Source: an uncultured Dorea sp. (GTDB lineage Bacteria > Bacillota > Clostridia > Lachnospirales > Lachnospiraceae). From it: a stretch of 32,648 nucleotides of DNA. The notes beneath the pieces were generated by a model. It was given only the letters and a program-made list of their open reading frames with translations, was not told the DNA's origin and ran no database searches. Made by a program: the position numbers and the translations under genes. The DNA is taken from assembly GCA_910579925.1 (NCBI GenBank), contig CAJTVY010000042.1:1-32648 (forward strand), read 5' to 3'. Shown here in pieces: positions 1 through 7,954 of the stretch (position 1 is its first letter; every line of letters begins with the position of its first letter).

Positions 1-2
1 CT

Positions 3-776
3 CCTACTACGAAAGAAGTGTATTTCTATGAAACTCCAATTTACAGCCATTCAAACTCAGATTCAAAGACAAGGAAAGCACAATCACATAAACGCAAAAC
101 ATTTGATGAAATGTCGGCATATAAGCAGTATGACAGCTTAAAGCGCAAGCAAAAACACTACGAACAAACCCGTTGGGAGATTGCCCGGATTGTTGACTGT
201 AATTTTGATAACAAAACGAAATTTTTAACGCTGACATTTAAAGAGAATATTCAAGACATCACTGAAACCAACAAAGAATTTAAGTATTTTATCCAACGAC
301 TAAATTACTATCTGTATCAACCCAAAGTCCAAACATTGAAATATATTGCAACGTGGGAGAAACAGAAGCGTGGAGCAATCCACTACCATGTTATTTTCTT
401 TGATTTTCCATATGTGGCAAAAGAGAAGTTACAGAATTTATGGACTCATGGTTTTATCAAAATAAACCGCATTGATGTAGACAGCATGGAGAACAGAGGA
501 CGTTATTTAAGCAAATATTTTGGTAAAGACCTAGAGTTAAAGGAACATAAGAAAAAGGCATTTTTCAAATCTCAAAACCTTAAAATGCCGATTGAACAAA
601 AGTTAATGCTTACGGATGATATTCTACAGGATTTATCACAAGAGAATATTGTCTTTCAGAAAGAATATACCAGACAGGTGTATGATGCAAAATCTATAAT
701 TACAAACGGCTCACCCCTTAAAGACAGCAGTGTTACATATCTAAAAATTAAAAAGGGGCGTGATTGTACTGGCTAA
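3..776 (+). CDS. Rolling-circle (HUH) replication initiator, 5' end probably outside window
   Basis: Probable replication initiator of an integrative mobile element: a Rep/relaxase-like HUH endonuclease that nicks one strand at the element's origin. Numbering from an in-window GTG at 18, I see the usual three motifs in order: KFLTLTF (about 68-74), the metal-binding HYHVIFF (122-128, the HUH motif), and a catalytic tyrosine motif YLSKYFGKD (Y163/Y167, YxxKY type). The frame is open to the window edge and no convincing ribosome binding site precedes the GTG, so the true start may lie upstream. The stop overlaps the integrase start by about 17 bases, so the two are probably co-translated. The basic, AT-rich composition suits a mobile element. 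Family assignment is firm at the HUH level; whether it replicates an excised circle or acts only in transfer cannot be seen. Confidence 0.75.
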   Translation, partial: PTTKEVYFYETPIYSHSNSDSKTRKAQSHKRKTFDEMSAYKQYDSLKRKQKHYEQTRWEIARIVDCNFDNKTKFLTLTFKENIQDITETNKEFKYFIQRLNYYLYQPKVQTLKYIATWEKQKRGAIHYHVIFFDFPYVAKEKLQNLWTHGFIKINRIDVDSMENRGRYLSKYFGKDLELKEHKKKAFFKSQNLKMPIEQKLMLTDDILQDLSQENIVFQKEYTRQVYDAKSIITNGSPLKDSSVTYLKIKKGRDCTG

Positions 777-2083
777 ACTGAACGCCCTTGAAATCCTGCA
801 ATATGAGAAAGCCATTATGTCGAGAGCCGATTCAATAAAGACATTGTATCAAGAATTAAAAGCTGGTATACTTTCGCTAACGGATATACAAGAACAGGTT
901 GATATGAATAAAAAACAAGTTCTTGATTTACACAAAAAAATGTATAACTACTGGCAAGGGAAAAATGGTAAGTGGTACAGCTATTTACCGAAAGAGGGGG
1001 TTGAACCGCCAAAAGGAAAGCAGATTGAGAGTGTCAATGAGGAAAAACTGAATAATAAAATCATAGAGTATTATACCAATGAGGAATCTCGAAAAAAACA
1101 GAAAAAGGCTTGCCCTACTTTCTTAGAAGTCTACTATATGTGGCGGAGTCTAAAAGATTTGGAATTGACTGACAATTCTATTTACAAATATAACACTGAC
1201 TGCAAGCGTTTTTTTGAGGATACAGATTTTGGAAATATGCCAATAAATCAGATGACCGAAAACACCATACGGCTGTTTCTTTTACAGACTGTAAAAGAAT
1301 TAAAATTATGTAAGAAGTCATGTAGCAAACTTTTTGGTTACATCAAAAACACAATTCGTTATGCAAGAGTTGAAAAGATTATCCTTGATAATCCTATAGA
1401 GTTCCTCGAACCAAAAGACTTTACAAAACATTCTGTAGAAATAGAGCGGACAAATGCTTCATACTATACCGACAATGAACTTCTGACGCTTCTAAATGGC
1501 TTGCATTGCCATTATAGTTCTGCTCCTACATATATGCCGGCATACGCTGTTGAATTGGCTATATACGGGAATGAGGGTGAGTGAGCTATGTACACTTAAA
1601 TGGACGGATATTGCCGATAACTATATCAGTATCAACAAATCTGCCAAATTCAATCGAGTACATAAAGAATATTCTGTTGGTAGCACTAAGACGAAAAAAG
1701 CACGAGTTTATCCGATGGACGCACAAATCACAACGTTGTTTGAAAGAATCAAGCAAGTACAGACAGAATACAAAATTTTGTGTGAATGGATATTCACGGA
1801 TGGAAATAGTGGATATGTCCATGCAGGAAATATTACCAGCTATATGACTAGATTATGCAGAGAATGTGGTTTAAGCGGTGGTGGTATCACCAAGCTACGC
1901 AAAACGGCTTCTTCTGACTTACAGACCAGCGGTACACCAAAAGCGATTGTTGCAAGTATGCTGGGTCATACTACAGAAGTCAATGAAAAGTATTATACTT
2001 ATGACACCTCAAACCTCGACCAAAAGAAAAAGATTATCCAGAACAGAAATGTTAAATTCAAAGAATTAACACCTGCCGGATAA
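760..2083 (+). pseudogene. Tyrosine recombinase / integrase, broken by one frameshift near 1560
   Basis: Integrase of the element to the left, about 440 codons in two frames. The first frame (GTG at 760, stop at 1584) carries the N-terminal region and the SAM-like core-binding domain. The second continues the catalytic domain: Arg box GMRVSELC, a Lys-bearing strand around KTKKARVYP, the LR of the second Arg box in ITKLRKT, then MLGHTTEVNEKYYTY with the GH and the nucleophilic Tyr. The join falls in the Arg I box at VELA / LYTGMRVSEL and needs a net +1 base or -2 bases. The His of the usual HxLR motif is Thr here. The stop lies about 70 bp from the 3' end of tRNA-Pro, the usual place for an integrase beside its attachment site. 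An assembly error at one base is the main alternative to a true pseudogene. Confidence 0.8.
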
Positions 2084-2120
2084 TCCCAACCAAAGCCAAC
2101 CAGCTTTTTTAACACTTTAA

Positions 2121-2147
2121 AAATCAAAAACCCGCATAAAATGCGGG
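2121..2147 (-). terminator. Intrinsic terminator of tRNA-Pro
   Basis: A 7-bp perfect stem (CCCGCAT / ATGCGGG, 2131-2147) with a 3-base loop is followed on the minus strand by a run of T's (the A's at 2126-2130). It sits just after the tRNA 3' end, so it terminates the tRNA transcript. Confidence 0.75.
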
Positions 2148-2152
2148 TAAAA

Positions 2153-2227
2153 TCGGGGTAACAGGATTCGAACCTGCGACCTCACGGCCCCCAGCCGTGC
2201 GCTCTAACCAAACTGAGCCATACCCCG
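2153..2227 (-). tRNA. tRNA-Pro (anticodon GGG)
   Basis: Cloverleaf read on the minus strand: acceptor CGGGGTA / TACCCCG with discriminator A, D-arm region GGCTCAGTTTGGTTAGAGC, anticodon stem CACGG / CCGTG around the loop CTGGGGG (anticodon GGG, reading CCC/CCU), and T arm GCAGG-TTCGAAT-CCTGT. CCA is not encoded. Its 3' end faces the broken integrase, making it the likely integration target of the left-hand element. The second copy of the att sequence would be at that element's far end, outside the window. Confidence 0.93.
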
Positions 2228-2292
2228 ATATCATTATTTTACCTAATCTCTCCCAATAATGCAAGCATTTTTTTCAATTCTGTGATAAAATA

Positions 2293-2436
2293 GTAACAGT
2301 TCAGCCTGCAACTGCGCACTTGCTGCGCAGTTAGCAGCCAATGAATTGGAGTAGCCGGGAATCCGCCTCTTTGCCGCAGGCAAACTTTAAAATGGGCGGA
2401 TTTCGTAACAGTGAAGCCGGAAGGCTGAACTGTTAC
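2293..2436 (+). mobile_element. MITE copy A, 144 bp, with 8-bp target duplication
   Basis: Non-coding insertion starting GTAACAGTTCAGCCT and ending in its reverse complement (15-bp terminal inverted repeats). It is flanked by identical ATAAAATA octamers (2285-2292 and 2437-2444). The inside is rich in stems: a 9-bp hairpin AACTGCGCA/TGCGCAGTT near the left end, AATCCGCC/GGCGGATT in the middle, and an imperfect 14-bp hairpin forming the right end. A copy identical over all 144 bases lies inverted at 5494-5637. GTAA ends plus 8-bp duplications are features of IS66-family elements, so a non-autonomous IS66 relative is the best guess. It sits 35 bp before the dapB start, between any older promoter and the gene. 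Confidence 0.88.
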
Positions 2437-2471
2437 ATAAAATATAATAAAACACGAAAGGAGTTCAATGA

Positions 2472-3269
2472 ATGAAAGTTATCGTAATCGGTCCACGGGG
2501 TAAGATGGGCCGGCTGATCACAGCAGCCGCAGCAGCCCGTGACGATATGGAACTGGTCGCCAGTATCGCCCCACGGGGGCGCAGCTATATCGGGCAGGAT
2601 CTCGGCGTTGTCGCCCTGACAGGCTGCGAACTTGGCATTCCGGTAACAGACGATCTCGAAAGTGTAATTGATCTTTGCGATGTAATCATTGATTTTTCCA
2701 CAAAGGAAACGGCGATGGAAGTACTGGATCTTGCCATTACTCACAGGAAAGCGCTGGTATGCGGAACCACTGGATTTAACCAGGAGGAAATGCTGCAGTT
2801 CCAACGCGCCGCTGAAGAAATCCCTATGCTCTACGCCGCCAATACTTCCAGACTTGTCAATATCATGAACAAGCTTCTGGAACTTGTCGCCGCCACATTA
2901 AAAGACGAGATTGATATCGAGATCCTTGAGATGCATGACCAGTGGAAAAAAGATTCTCCCAGCGGAACCTCAAGAGAGATGGGAGAAATCATGGCTCACG
3001 CCCTTGGAAAGGAACTGGATGAGATTGCGGTTTACGGACGGGAAGGCTCCTCTCCCCGCAGGCCCGGAACCATCGGTTATCATTCCTTAAGGGCCGGAAA
3101 TATCCCCAGCAGCCACACTGTTTTCTTCGGAGGCATGGGAGAACGGCTGGAAATTACCCATCATTCCTACAATTGGGAATGTTTTGCAAGAGGTGCATGT
3201 GACTGCGCCGCATTCCTTGCGGACAAAGAACCCGGCTTCTACACCATCCAGGACGTTTTGAATCTGTAA
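2472..3269 (+). CDS. dapB: 4-hydroxy-tetrahydrodipicolinate reductase (divergent DapB)
   Basis: Reduces 4-hydroxy-tetrahydrodipicolinate to tetrahydrodipicolinate with NAD(P)H in the cytosolic diaminopimelate/lysine pathway. The 265 residues match family length. An N-terminal Rossmann fold has GPRGKMG (7-13), then DFST (about 74-77) and CGTTGF (97-102). The active-site stretch reads EMHDQWKKDSPSGT: His155 and Lys159 match the E. coli catalytic His159/Lys163, but the second His (E. coli 160) is Asp. The nearby substrate-side segment AANTSRLVN also departs from the usual NxSxGVN. The C-terminal part (RRPGTIGYHSLRAGN, GERLEITHH) is typical. Start chosen for AAAGGAG 8 bases upstream. No lysine riboswitch is visible; the space before the gene holds a MITE. 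DapB is the likely identity, but a divergent paralogue is possible. Confidence 0.87.
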   Translation: MKVIVIGPRGKMGRLITAAAAARDDMELVASIAPRGRSYIGQDLGVVALTGCELGIPVTDDLESVIDLCDVIIDFSTKETAMEVLDLAITHRKALVCGTTGFNQEEMLQFQRAAEEIPMLYAANTSRLVNIMNKLLELVAATLKDEIDIEILEMHDQWKKDSPSGTSREMGEIMAHALGKELDEIAVYGREGSSPRRPGTIGYHSLRAGNIPSSHTVFFGGMGERLEITHHSYNWECFARGACDCAAFLADKEPGFYTIQDVLNL

Positions 3270-3334
3270 GACTAACCGTCTACAGTTCTAAATGCAGAAT
3301 ACAAATTAAATTTACAAAATCAGGAGGAAAGAAC

Positions 3335-3649
3335 ATGTTATTAGTAAACACAGATTACATTACAGGAAAAAAACTTGAAATGATCGGTATGGTGCGCGGC
3401 ACCATGATCCAGTCCGTACATCTGGGCAAAGATATTATGAACAGCTTCCGCACTCTGGTAGGCGGGGAACTCACCTCATACACTGATATGATGAACGAAG
3501 CCAGAGCTATCGCAACCAAACGAATGGCCGAAGATGCACAGGCAATGGGAGCAGACGCAGTGGTTAATATCCGCTACGCATCCAGTTCTATCGTCCAGGG
3601 CGCTGCCGAAGTTCTGGCATACGGAACCGCAGTCAAATTTATCGACTAA
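3335..3649 (+). CDS. YbjQ / UPF0145 family protein
   Basis: Short cytosolic protein (104 aa) of the YbjQ family, once called a heavy-metal-binding domain family, with no settled biochemical function. Recognisable features are the start with TTDYITGKK-like residues (NTDYITGKKLEMIGMVRG), the central GGELTSYTDMMNEAR with RMAEDAQAMGADAVVNIRY, and the C-terminal AEVLAYGTAVKF. Length matches the family, which typically assembles into pentamers. A strong AGGAGGA precedes the ATG. It lies 65 bp after dapB and ahead of a strong terminator, so the two could share a transcript; the link is positional only. Confidence 0.87.
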   Translation: MLLVNTDYITGKKLEMIGMVRGTMIQSVHLGKDIMNSFRTLVGGELTSYTDMMNEARAIATKRMAEDAQAMGADAVVNIRYASSSIVQGAAEVLAYGTAVKFID

Positions 3650-3668
3650 GATATTCGTAACATTCAAG

Positions 3669-3704
3669 GCCAGGTTCATTCTTTCTTAAATGAACCTGGC
3701 TTTT
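3669..3704 (+). terminator. Strong intrinsic terminator after the YbjQ gene
   Basis: Perfect 12-bp stem GCCAGGTTCATT / AATGAACCTGGC with an 8-base loop and TTTT. It ends the dapB-ybjQ transcript and separates it from the convergent helicase gene. Confidence 0.9.
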
Positions 3705-3727
3705 GGACCGCCCTGGAAAAGACCGTC

Positions 3728-5305
3728 TTATTTCTGATTCGCTGGTTCCACGGCCACTGATTTTCCCTTAATCTTCGTATGATTCACAGAATTAATGATC
3801 TCCCGCGCATACTCTGTTGGGACTTCTACAAACGTGTATTTGTCATACATGTCTATGGTCCCGACCACCTTCCCGGGAATGCCGCTCTCTCCTGCCAGAG
3901 CACCTAATATGTCTCCCGGTTTCGCCCTGTCTTTCTTTCCGATATTAATAAACAGTCTGACCATTCCAGGTTCTTCTGCACCGGTATCGGAAAATACTTC
4001 TTCTGGTTCTTCTTTTCCAACTGAACATAATTTCAGTAATGCCGCCGCAATGTCCATACTGGTATAATCGGAATCATTAACTTCCGACTGAACAATCTGC
4101 AGATATGTGGTCAGATCCTCTTCCTCAATCATACGGTTCACTGTATCCATCAGCTTCTCAATCTTCGTATTCGCCACATCATTCAGAGAAGGAACCTTCT
4201 GTGCATAGATCTTTGTCTTACAATACCGCTGTATTTCTTTAAGTTTATAGACCTCCCTGCCGGATACGAAAGAGAAGGAACGTCCCACACGCCCCGCTCG
4301 TCCCGTTCTCCCGATACGATGTACATAGTATTCATCATCCTGGGGTAAATCATAATTGAAGACAGCCTCAACTTCATCCACGTCGATTCCCCGGGCGGCA
4401 ACGTCCGTCGCCACGAGAATATCCGTCTTCCCCTTACGAAACCCCTCCATAACCCGGTCCCTCTGGGCCTGCTTCATATCGCCGTGAAGCCCTGCGGCAA
4501 AATATCCTCTGCCCAGAAGCCCATTTACCAGAAGATCCACCTGCTTCTTCGTATTACAGAATACAACAGAAAGTTTTGGATTGTAAATGTCAAGAATCCT
4601 TGAAAGCACTTCTTCCTTGTTCTTTGGCTTTACTTCATAGTAAAACTGCTCGATATTAGGAACCGTAAGTTCTTTCTTAGTCACCTTGATGATTTCCGCA
4701 TGATCCTGGTATTTCTTCGTAATCTCCAGAATCGGTTTTGGCATGGTTGCAGAAAACAGCACTGTCTGGCGATTTTCCGGTACTTCTTCCAGAATCGTCT
4801 CTATATCATCCCTAAATCCCATATTCAGCATCTCATCCGCTTCATCCAGTACGACCGTCTGAAGATGTTCCATCTTTATGGTTCTGCGGCGCATATGGTC
4901 CATAACCCGCCCTGGGGTTCCGATAATAATCTGAATACCGCCTTTTAATGAGCGGATCTGTTTGACGATCTCCTGTCCACCGTAAATCGGCAGCACCTTA
5001 ATTCCATGCATATAATATGCAAGATGGCGGATCTCCTCTGCCACCTGGATTGCCAGTTCCCTGGTCGGGCACAGCACAATCGCCTGCAGCTTCTTATTCT
5101 TAAGGTCAATCTTCTCCAAAAGCGGAATCCCGAAAGCAGCCGTCTTGCCCGTTCCAGTCTGAGCCTGCCCGATCAGATCACGTCCTGACATCATAACAGG
5201 TATTGCCTTCGCCTGTATCGGGGATGCCTCCTCAAATCCCATTTTCTTAACCGCCCGTACAATCTCCGGACGCAGTCCCAATTCTTCAAATCTCATTTCA
5301 TCCAT
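3728..5305 (-). CDS. DEAD-box ATP-dependent RNA helicase (CshA/DeaD type)
   Basis: ATP-dependent RNA unwinding enzyme for ribosome assembly and mRNA turnover. The full motif set is present in 525 residues: Q motif around FEELG...SPIQ (6-31), AQTGTGKT (48-55), PTRELA (80-85), TPGR (130-133), DEAD (154-157), SAT (185-187), ARGID (304-308) and HRIGRTGR (329-336). Beyond the core there is a helical dimerisation-like stretch and a C-terminal DbpA-type RNA-binding domain (about 445-520, MVRLFINIGKKD...GDILGALAG). That domain and the length place it with CshA/DeaD of Firmicutes. Start supported by AGGAAGGA upstream. It is a single-gene unit: its 3' end faces the dapB-ybjQ terminator and its 5' side faces the end of the C39 peptidase transcript. 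Confidence 0.95.
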   Translation of the reverse strand: MDEMRFEELGLRPEIVRAVKKMGFEEASPIQAKAIPVMMSGRDLIGQAQTGTGKTAAFGIPLLEKIDLKNKKLQAIVLCPTRELAIQVAEEIRHLAYYMHGIKVLPIYGGQEIVKQIRSLKGGIQIIIGTPGRVMDHMRRRTIKMEHLQTVVLDEADEMLNMGFRDDIETILEEVPENRQTVLFSATMPKPILEITKKYQDHAEIIKVTKKELTVPNIEQFYYEVKPKNKEEVLSRILDIYNPKLSVVFCNTKKQVDLLVNGLLGRGYFAAGLHGDMKQAQRDRVMEGFRKGKTDILVATDVAARGIDVDEVEAVFNYDLPQDDEYYVHRIGRTGRAGRVGRSFSFVSGREVYKLKEIQRYCKTKIYAQKVPSLNDVANTKIEKLMDTVNRMIEEEDLTTYLQIVQSEVNDSDYTSMDIAAALLKLCSVGKEEPEEVFSDTGAEEPGMVRLFINIGKKDRAKPGDILGALAGESGIPGKVVGTIDMYDKYTFVEVPTEYAREIINSVNHTKIKGKSVAVEPANQK

Positions 5306-5378
5306 ATAAATATCCTTCCTACATCTATAAAATATATCACCAAAGTCACCGCTGTATAGAACAAAGTTTCCTATATCA

Positions 5379-5417
5379 TAAAAAATACTCTCTACCTGAT
5401 ACCAAGTAAAGAGTATT
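5379..5417 (-). terminator. Terminator-like hairpin downstream of the C39 peptidase gene
   Basis: Stem AATACTCT / AGAGTATT (5384-5391, 5410-5417) followed on the minus strand by six T's. The only gene reading into it is the C39-like peptidase whose stop is at 5675, so it is probably that gene's terminator, now separated from it by MITE copy B. Confidence 0.6.
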
Positions 5418-5493
5418 CACAAAGCCTCATACATATCATAACACATACCTGTCACACTTGTCCAGTACAACACTGTCATATTTTATATAAAAT

Positions 5494-5637
5494 GTAACAG
5501 TTCAGCCTTCCGGCTTCACTGTTACGAAATCCGCCCATTTTAAAGTTTGCCTGCGGCAAAGAGGCGGATTCCCGGCTACTCCAATTCATTGGCTGCTAAC
5601 TGCGCAGCAAGTGCGCAGTTGCAGGCTGAACTGTTAC
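5494..5637 (-). mobile_element. MITE copy B, 144 bp, inverted and identical to copy A
   Basis: Exact reverse complement of the 2293-2436 copy over all 144 bases, flanked by its own perfect 8-bp duplication TATAAAAT (5486-5493 and 5638-5645). The different flanks show two separate insertions rather than one duplicated segment. It lies in the 3' untranslated region of the C39 peptidase gene. Just past the right-hand duplication the host sequence reads GTAACTGTTCG, resembling an element end, possibly chance or the trace of an older insertion. Confidence 0.88.
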
Positions 5638-5674
5638 TATAAAATGTAACTGTTCGTTAATACAAAAATCATAT

Positions 5675-6541
5675 TCAATCTTCTATACTATACACCCACA
5701 TTGCCCGGATCTGACCGGCAATATCAGCGTAAACCCAGTCTTTACTGCTTCTCTCCTTACTAAAGGGATCGTTCACTCTGACCGTTCCGTTATCATATCC
5801 TGTCAATACGATAAAATGTCCATTCTGCGTAAAATCTCCCGGGCTCATGCTGCAGATAATCGGCTTACCTTCCATCAGTTCGTCCCTTACCTGCTCTTCC
5901 GTCAACTGTGCGTCATAGCAGGAAAGATTCCAGTTCTCTCCAGCTTCTTTCATGAAATTCCAGTAAGTATCGTTATTCTCATCCACATAATAATTCTCGG
6001 CTCCATATGCAGCAACCTTTGCAGGCGTAATAGACGGATCCCCGGTAAGTCCCGCTGCAACCATCGCCATACAGGTAGGGCCGCATCCGCTGATCGCTAC
6101 AATGCTTGTTCCATATGGGGCATATCCCCATCGCTCATCGTACTGATACAGATTCGGAATCTTACCCTTCTGAAGATCGTCCCCTATGGTCTCTGCACTG
6201 GGCTGATCCTTCTTGTCTGCATAATGCTCTACGAAGTCCATCGTCTCTGTATTCTTATCCAGTAATTCGATGACATCCGCCGGATATCCCTTCTTAACGG
6301 CGTCTTCCCTTATTCGCTTCAGTTTCTGTACATCCGTCTCAATCTCCGCCGTCTTCTTGCTTGCTTTCCTGGAACTCTCGGCCTTTACAACCTGCTTCGC
6401 CAGAAGCTCTTCCTCCTTCTTCTGCGCATGACAACAAAACAGTACCACGATCAAAAAGACCAGCAGCCAGCTAAGCAGAAATATCTGACGCTGCACCTGC
6501 CTCCTCCGCTTACGTGCCTTTATCCTTCTACTTGCATTCAT
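5675..6541 (-). CDS. Membrane-anchored C39-like cysteine peptidase
   Basis: Predicted type II membrane protein with an extracellular peptidase_C39_2 domain. From the ATG at 6541 (288 aa) it has a strongly basic N-terminus (residues 4-19), one membrane segment (about 20-37), a charged helical stalk (40-110), then the papain-like domain: Gln133 in LYQYDERWG, Cys153 in ISGCGPTCMAM, His242 in NGHFIVLTGY and Asp258 in RVNDP, the expected Cys-His-Asp order. The frame is open further upstream, but the -10 box of a good promoter lies at 6632-6637, inside that extension, so translation must begin later. MNASRR at 6541 has AGGGG upstream. It sits beside the sortase locus but is transcribed from its own promoter. 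The substrate is unknown; processing of surface proteins or peptides is a guess from context. Confidence 0.8.
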   Translation of the reverse strand: MNASRRIKARKRRRQVQRQIFLLSWLLVFLIVVLFCCHAQKKEEELLAKQVVKAESSRKASKKTAEIETDVQKLKRIREDAVKKGYPADVIELLDKNTETMDFVEHYADKKDQPSAETIGDDLQKGKIPNLYQYDERWGYAPYGTSIVAISGCGPTCMAMVAAGLTGDPSITPAKVAAYGAENYYVDENNDTYWNFMKEAGENWNLSCYDAQLTEEQVRDELMEGKPIICSMSPGDFTQNGHFIVLTGYDNGTVRVNDPFSKERSSKDWVYADIAGQIRAMWVYSIED

Positions 6542-6631
6542 GAGCGACCCTTCCCCTTGTTTATTACCGATAACGACAAATCCGGCTCCCACTCCACATC
6601 TGCCGACAATATACCCTTCTCCACGTTGTCC

Positions 6632-6660
6632 ATTATACTCCAAAATCCGGCTTATGGCAA
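6632..6660 (-). promoter_or_regulatory. Sigma-A promoter for the C39 peptidase gene
   Basis: Minus-strand TTGCCA (6655-6660), 17-bp spacer, TATAAT (6632-6637). Transcription would start near 6625, leaving an ~84-base leader before the ATG at 6541. This placement fixes the choice of start codon. Confidence 0.75.
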
Positions 6661-6716
6661 CTTTAGTATTCTTAATTTTTTCTGATAAACTTAAGAAAAT
6701 AATTTAAAAAGTACTT

Positions 6717-6979
6717 ATAAGATCTATACGACAAATCAGACTTTGAAGTATAGATTGTTTGCAACAGTCGTTTTCGATGACCGGTATATACTTGGAAACT
6801 ATGATTTCAAGAACCCTGCAGATTTTCAGTCGTTTCTTGATGAAATCAGAAGTTCTATTAATGGACATGTAAACATGGATGTAAACGTTACTCATGAAAC
6901 AGGTATACTTACATTATCTACCTGTATTGCCACGTCGCCTAATGAAAGGTGGATTGTAAACGCCACAAGAGAAGAGTAA
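6717..6979 (+). pseudogene. 3' fragment of a class B sortase gene
   Basis: About 85 codons homologous to the C-terminal third of the intact sortase at 8852-9658, in the opposite orientation. The similarity begins around NQTLKYRLFATVVFDD and runs to NERWIVNATREE with the same stop position. It retains the catalytic Cys (LSTCI) and Arg (NERW) but lacks the membrane anchor, the N-terminal barrel and the catalytic His, so it cannot be an active sortase. It is the outer end of the left arm of an inverted duplication. The breakpoint (about 6710-6723) lies just upstream of the C39 gene's promoter, so both features share a 60-bp gap. Confidence 0.88.
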
Positions 6980-6999
6980 CAGATTGTATATGAATGATA

Positions 7000-7028
7000 T
7001 TAAGGCATATAAAGCTTTAATATAAAAT
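7000..7028 (+). promoter_or_regulatory. Candidate promoter of SPKTGE protein A
   Basis: TTAAGG, 17-bp spacer, TAAAAT, matching in position the TTAAGG-N17-TATAAT of the other arm. The surrounding leader is nearly identical in both arms, so both genes are probably expressed from equivalent promoters, with this copy one base weaker in the -10 box. Confidence 0.45.
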
Positions 7029-7066
7029 CACACAAAGTAACAGAATCAAGAAAGGAGTAATTGGGA

Positions 7067-7675
7067 ATGAAATTAAGAAAATTAGTTGCTTTAATTACTG
7101 CAGGCGCTCTTTGCCTGGGTATGAGCATGACTGCATTAGCTGCAGATCCAAGCCGTGAAGCAGTAGCGCCTACAGGTGCAACAACAGCTGACGGAACAAA
7201 ATTAGACGTTGAACCTTTAACTAAGGAAAATTTAGAGCAGGTTCAGAAAGATGTAAACAAGATTTTAGAGGAGTCTGGACGCGGAACGCTGCCAGAAGGC
7301 GCTAAAGCTGAAATCGTTGTTGCCGCTGACATTTCTCTTCCAGAAGGAGAAGAAATTCCTAAAGAAGGTCTTCAGATTGAAGTTCAGATGACAAGTGACC
7401 AGATCGCTGCACATGATATCAAAGTTGGAGATCGGTTTTATGTTCTTCACCAGAAAGCAGATGGCACATGGGAAGTTCTTAACGGATATGGTACCGTTGA
7501 TAAAGATGGAAAGATCATTGCAACAGTATACAGCCTTTCACCCCTCGCATTTGTTAAGATAACAGGTGTTGATGGTAAGGCTATTACACTTGTAAATGAT
7601 CCTGAGGCTACTCCGGCCAGCAAGCCAAAGGTAGTTACACCTGTTAAGAAGGCTTCTCCAAAGACAGGAGAATAA
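7067..7675 (+). CDS. Secreted protein with tail-less C-terminal SPKTGE motif (copy A)
   Basis: Exported protein of 202 aa. The N-terminus (MKLRKLVALITAGALCLGM, cut probably after ALAA) is a clear signal peptide almost identical to that of copy B. The mature part is acidic, beta-rich and rapidly evolving; the best conserved stretch against copy B is LHQKADGTW...YSLSPLAFVKI. A Pro/Lys linker leads to SPKTGE and an immediate TAA. SPKTG is a recognised class B sortase sorting motif (known for C. difficile SrtB), but normal substrates continue with a hydrophobic segment and basic tail. No other frame after the stop encodes one. Start taken at the ATG with AAAGGAG 9 bases upstream. The neighbouring sortase on this arm is only a fragment, so the intact one at 8852-9658 would have to serve it. 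Confidence 0.85.
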   Translation: MKLRKLVALITAGALCLGMSMTALAADPSREAVAPTGATTADGTKLDVEPLTKENLEQVQKDVNKILEESGRGTLPEGAKAEIVVAADISLPEGEEIPKEGLQIEVQMTSDQIAAHDIKVGDRFYVLHQKADGTWEVLNGYGTVDKDGKIIATVYSLSPLAFVKITGVDGKAITLVNDPEATPASKPKVVTPVKKASPKTGE

Positions 7676-7828
7676 TTAGCTATTGCTAATTTGACAATGT
7701 TGACTAATAATTCAGATTAGACTTTAATCCCTCACAAAATTGTTAATTTTGTAAGAAGTCTGTAGGAGACTTATACCTACAATAAAAAAAATAAGTGATA
7801 TGACATAACTGTTATTGTGTGTGATAAG

Positions 7829-7862
7829 AAAAACCATTCTGCTTTATGCAGGATGGTTTTTC
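7829..7862 (+). terminator. Terminator of SPKTGE gene A
   Basis: Stem AAACCATTCTGC / GCAGGATGGTTT with loop TTTAT and a T-run, one wobble pair. It lies about 155 bp after the stop, leaving a long 3' untranslated region shared with the other arm. Confidence 0.8.
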
Positions 7863-7954
7863 ATTATACCAGAACACTATTTATCAGTACCGAACATTCG
7901 CCTGGCATAGCTTTCTCTAGGCCATTATAAAAAACGAATTTGATTTTTAAGACT

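Larger units (their letters stand above)
6717..7862 (+). repeat. Left arm of ~1.15-kb inverted duplication
   Basis: Contains, in order, the sortase 3' fragment, the leader, the SPKTGE A gene, its 3' region and terminator. The sortase part, leader, signal-peptide codons and terminator region are close to identical with the right arm, while the mature coding region has diverged strongly. The conserved flanks could support inversion by homologous recombination. Confidence 0.85.

Noticed and set aside
2228..2471. Lysine riboswitch or other leader element before dapB
   Set aside because: The space is filled by the 144-bp MITE and its target duplications; the rest is too short.
5646..5656. GTAACTGTTCG beside MITE copy B as a third element end
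   Set aside because: Only 11 bases with partial match, no partner end and no duplication; noted in the feature only as a possible trace.
6542..6643. N-terminal extension of the C39 peptidase from a TTG
   Set aside because: A TTGCCA-N17-TATAAT promoter has its -10 box inside this extension, so the mRNA cannot include that start.
7676..7740. A sorting-signal tail lost by frameshift after SPKTGE A
   Set aside because: None of the three frames after the stop encodes a hydrophobic helix and basic tail; the same holds for copy B.
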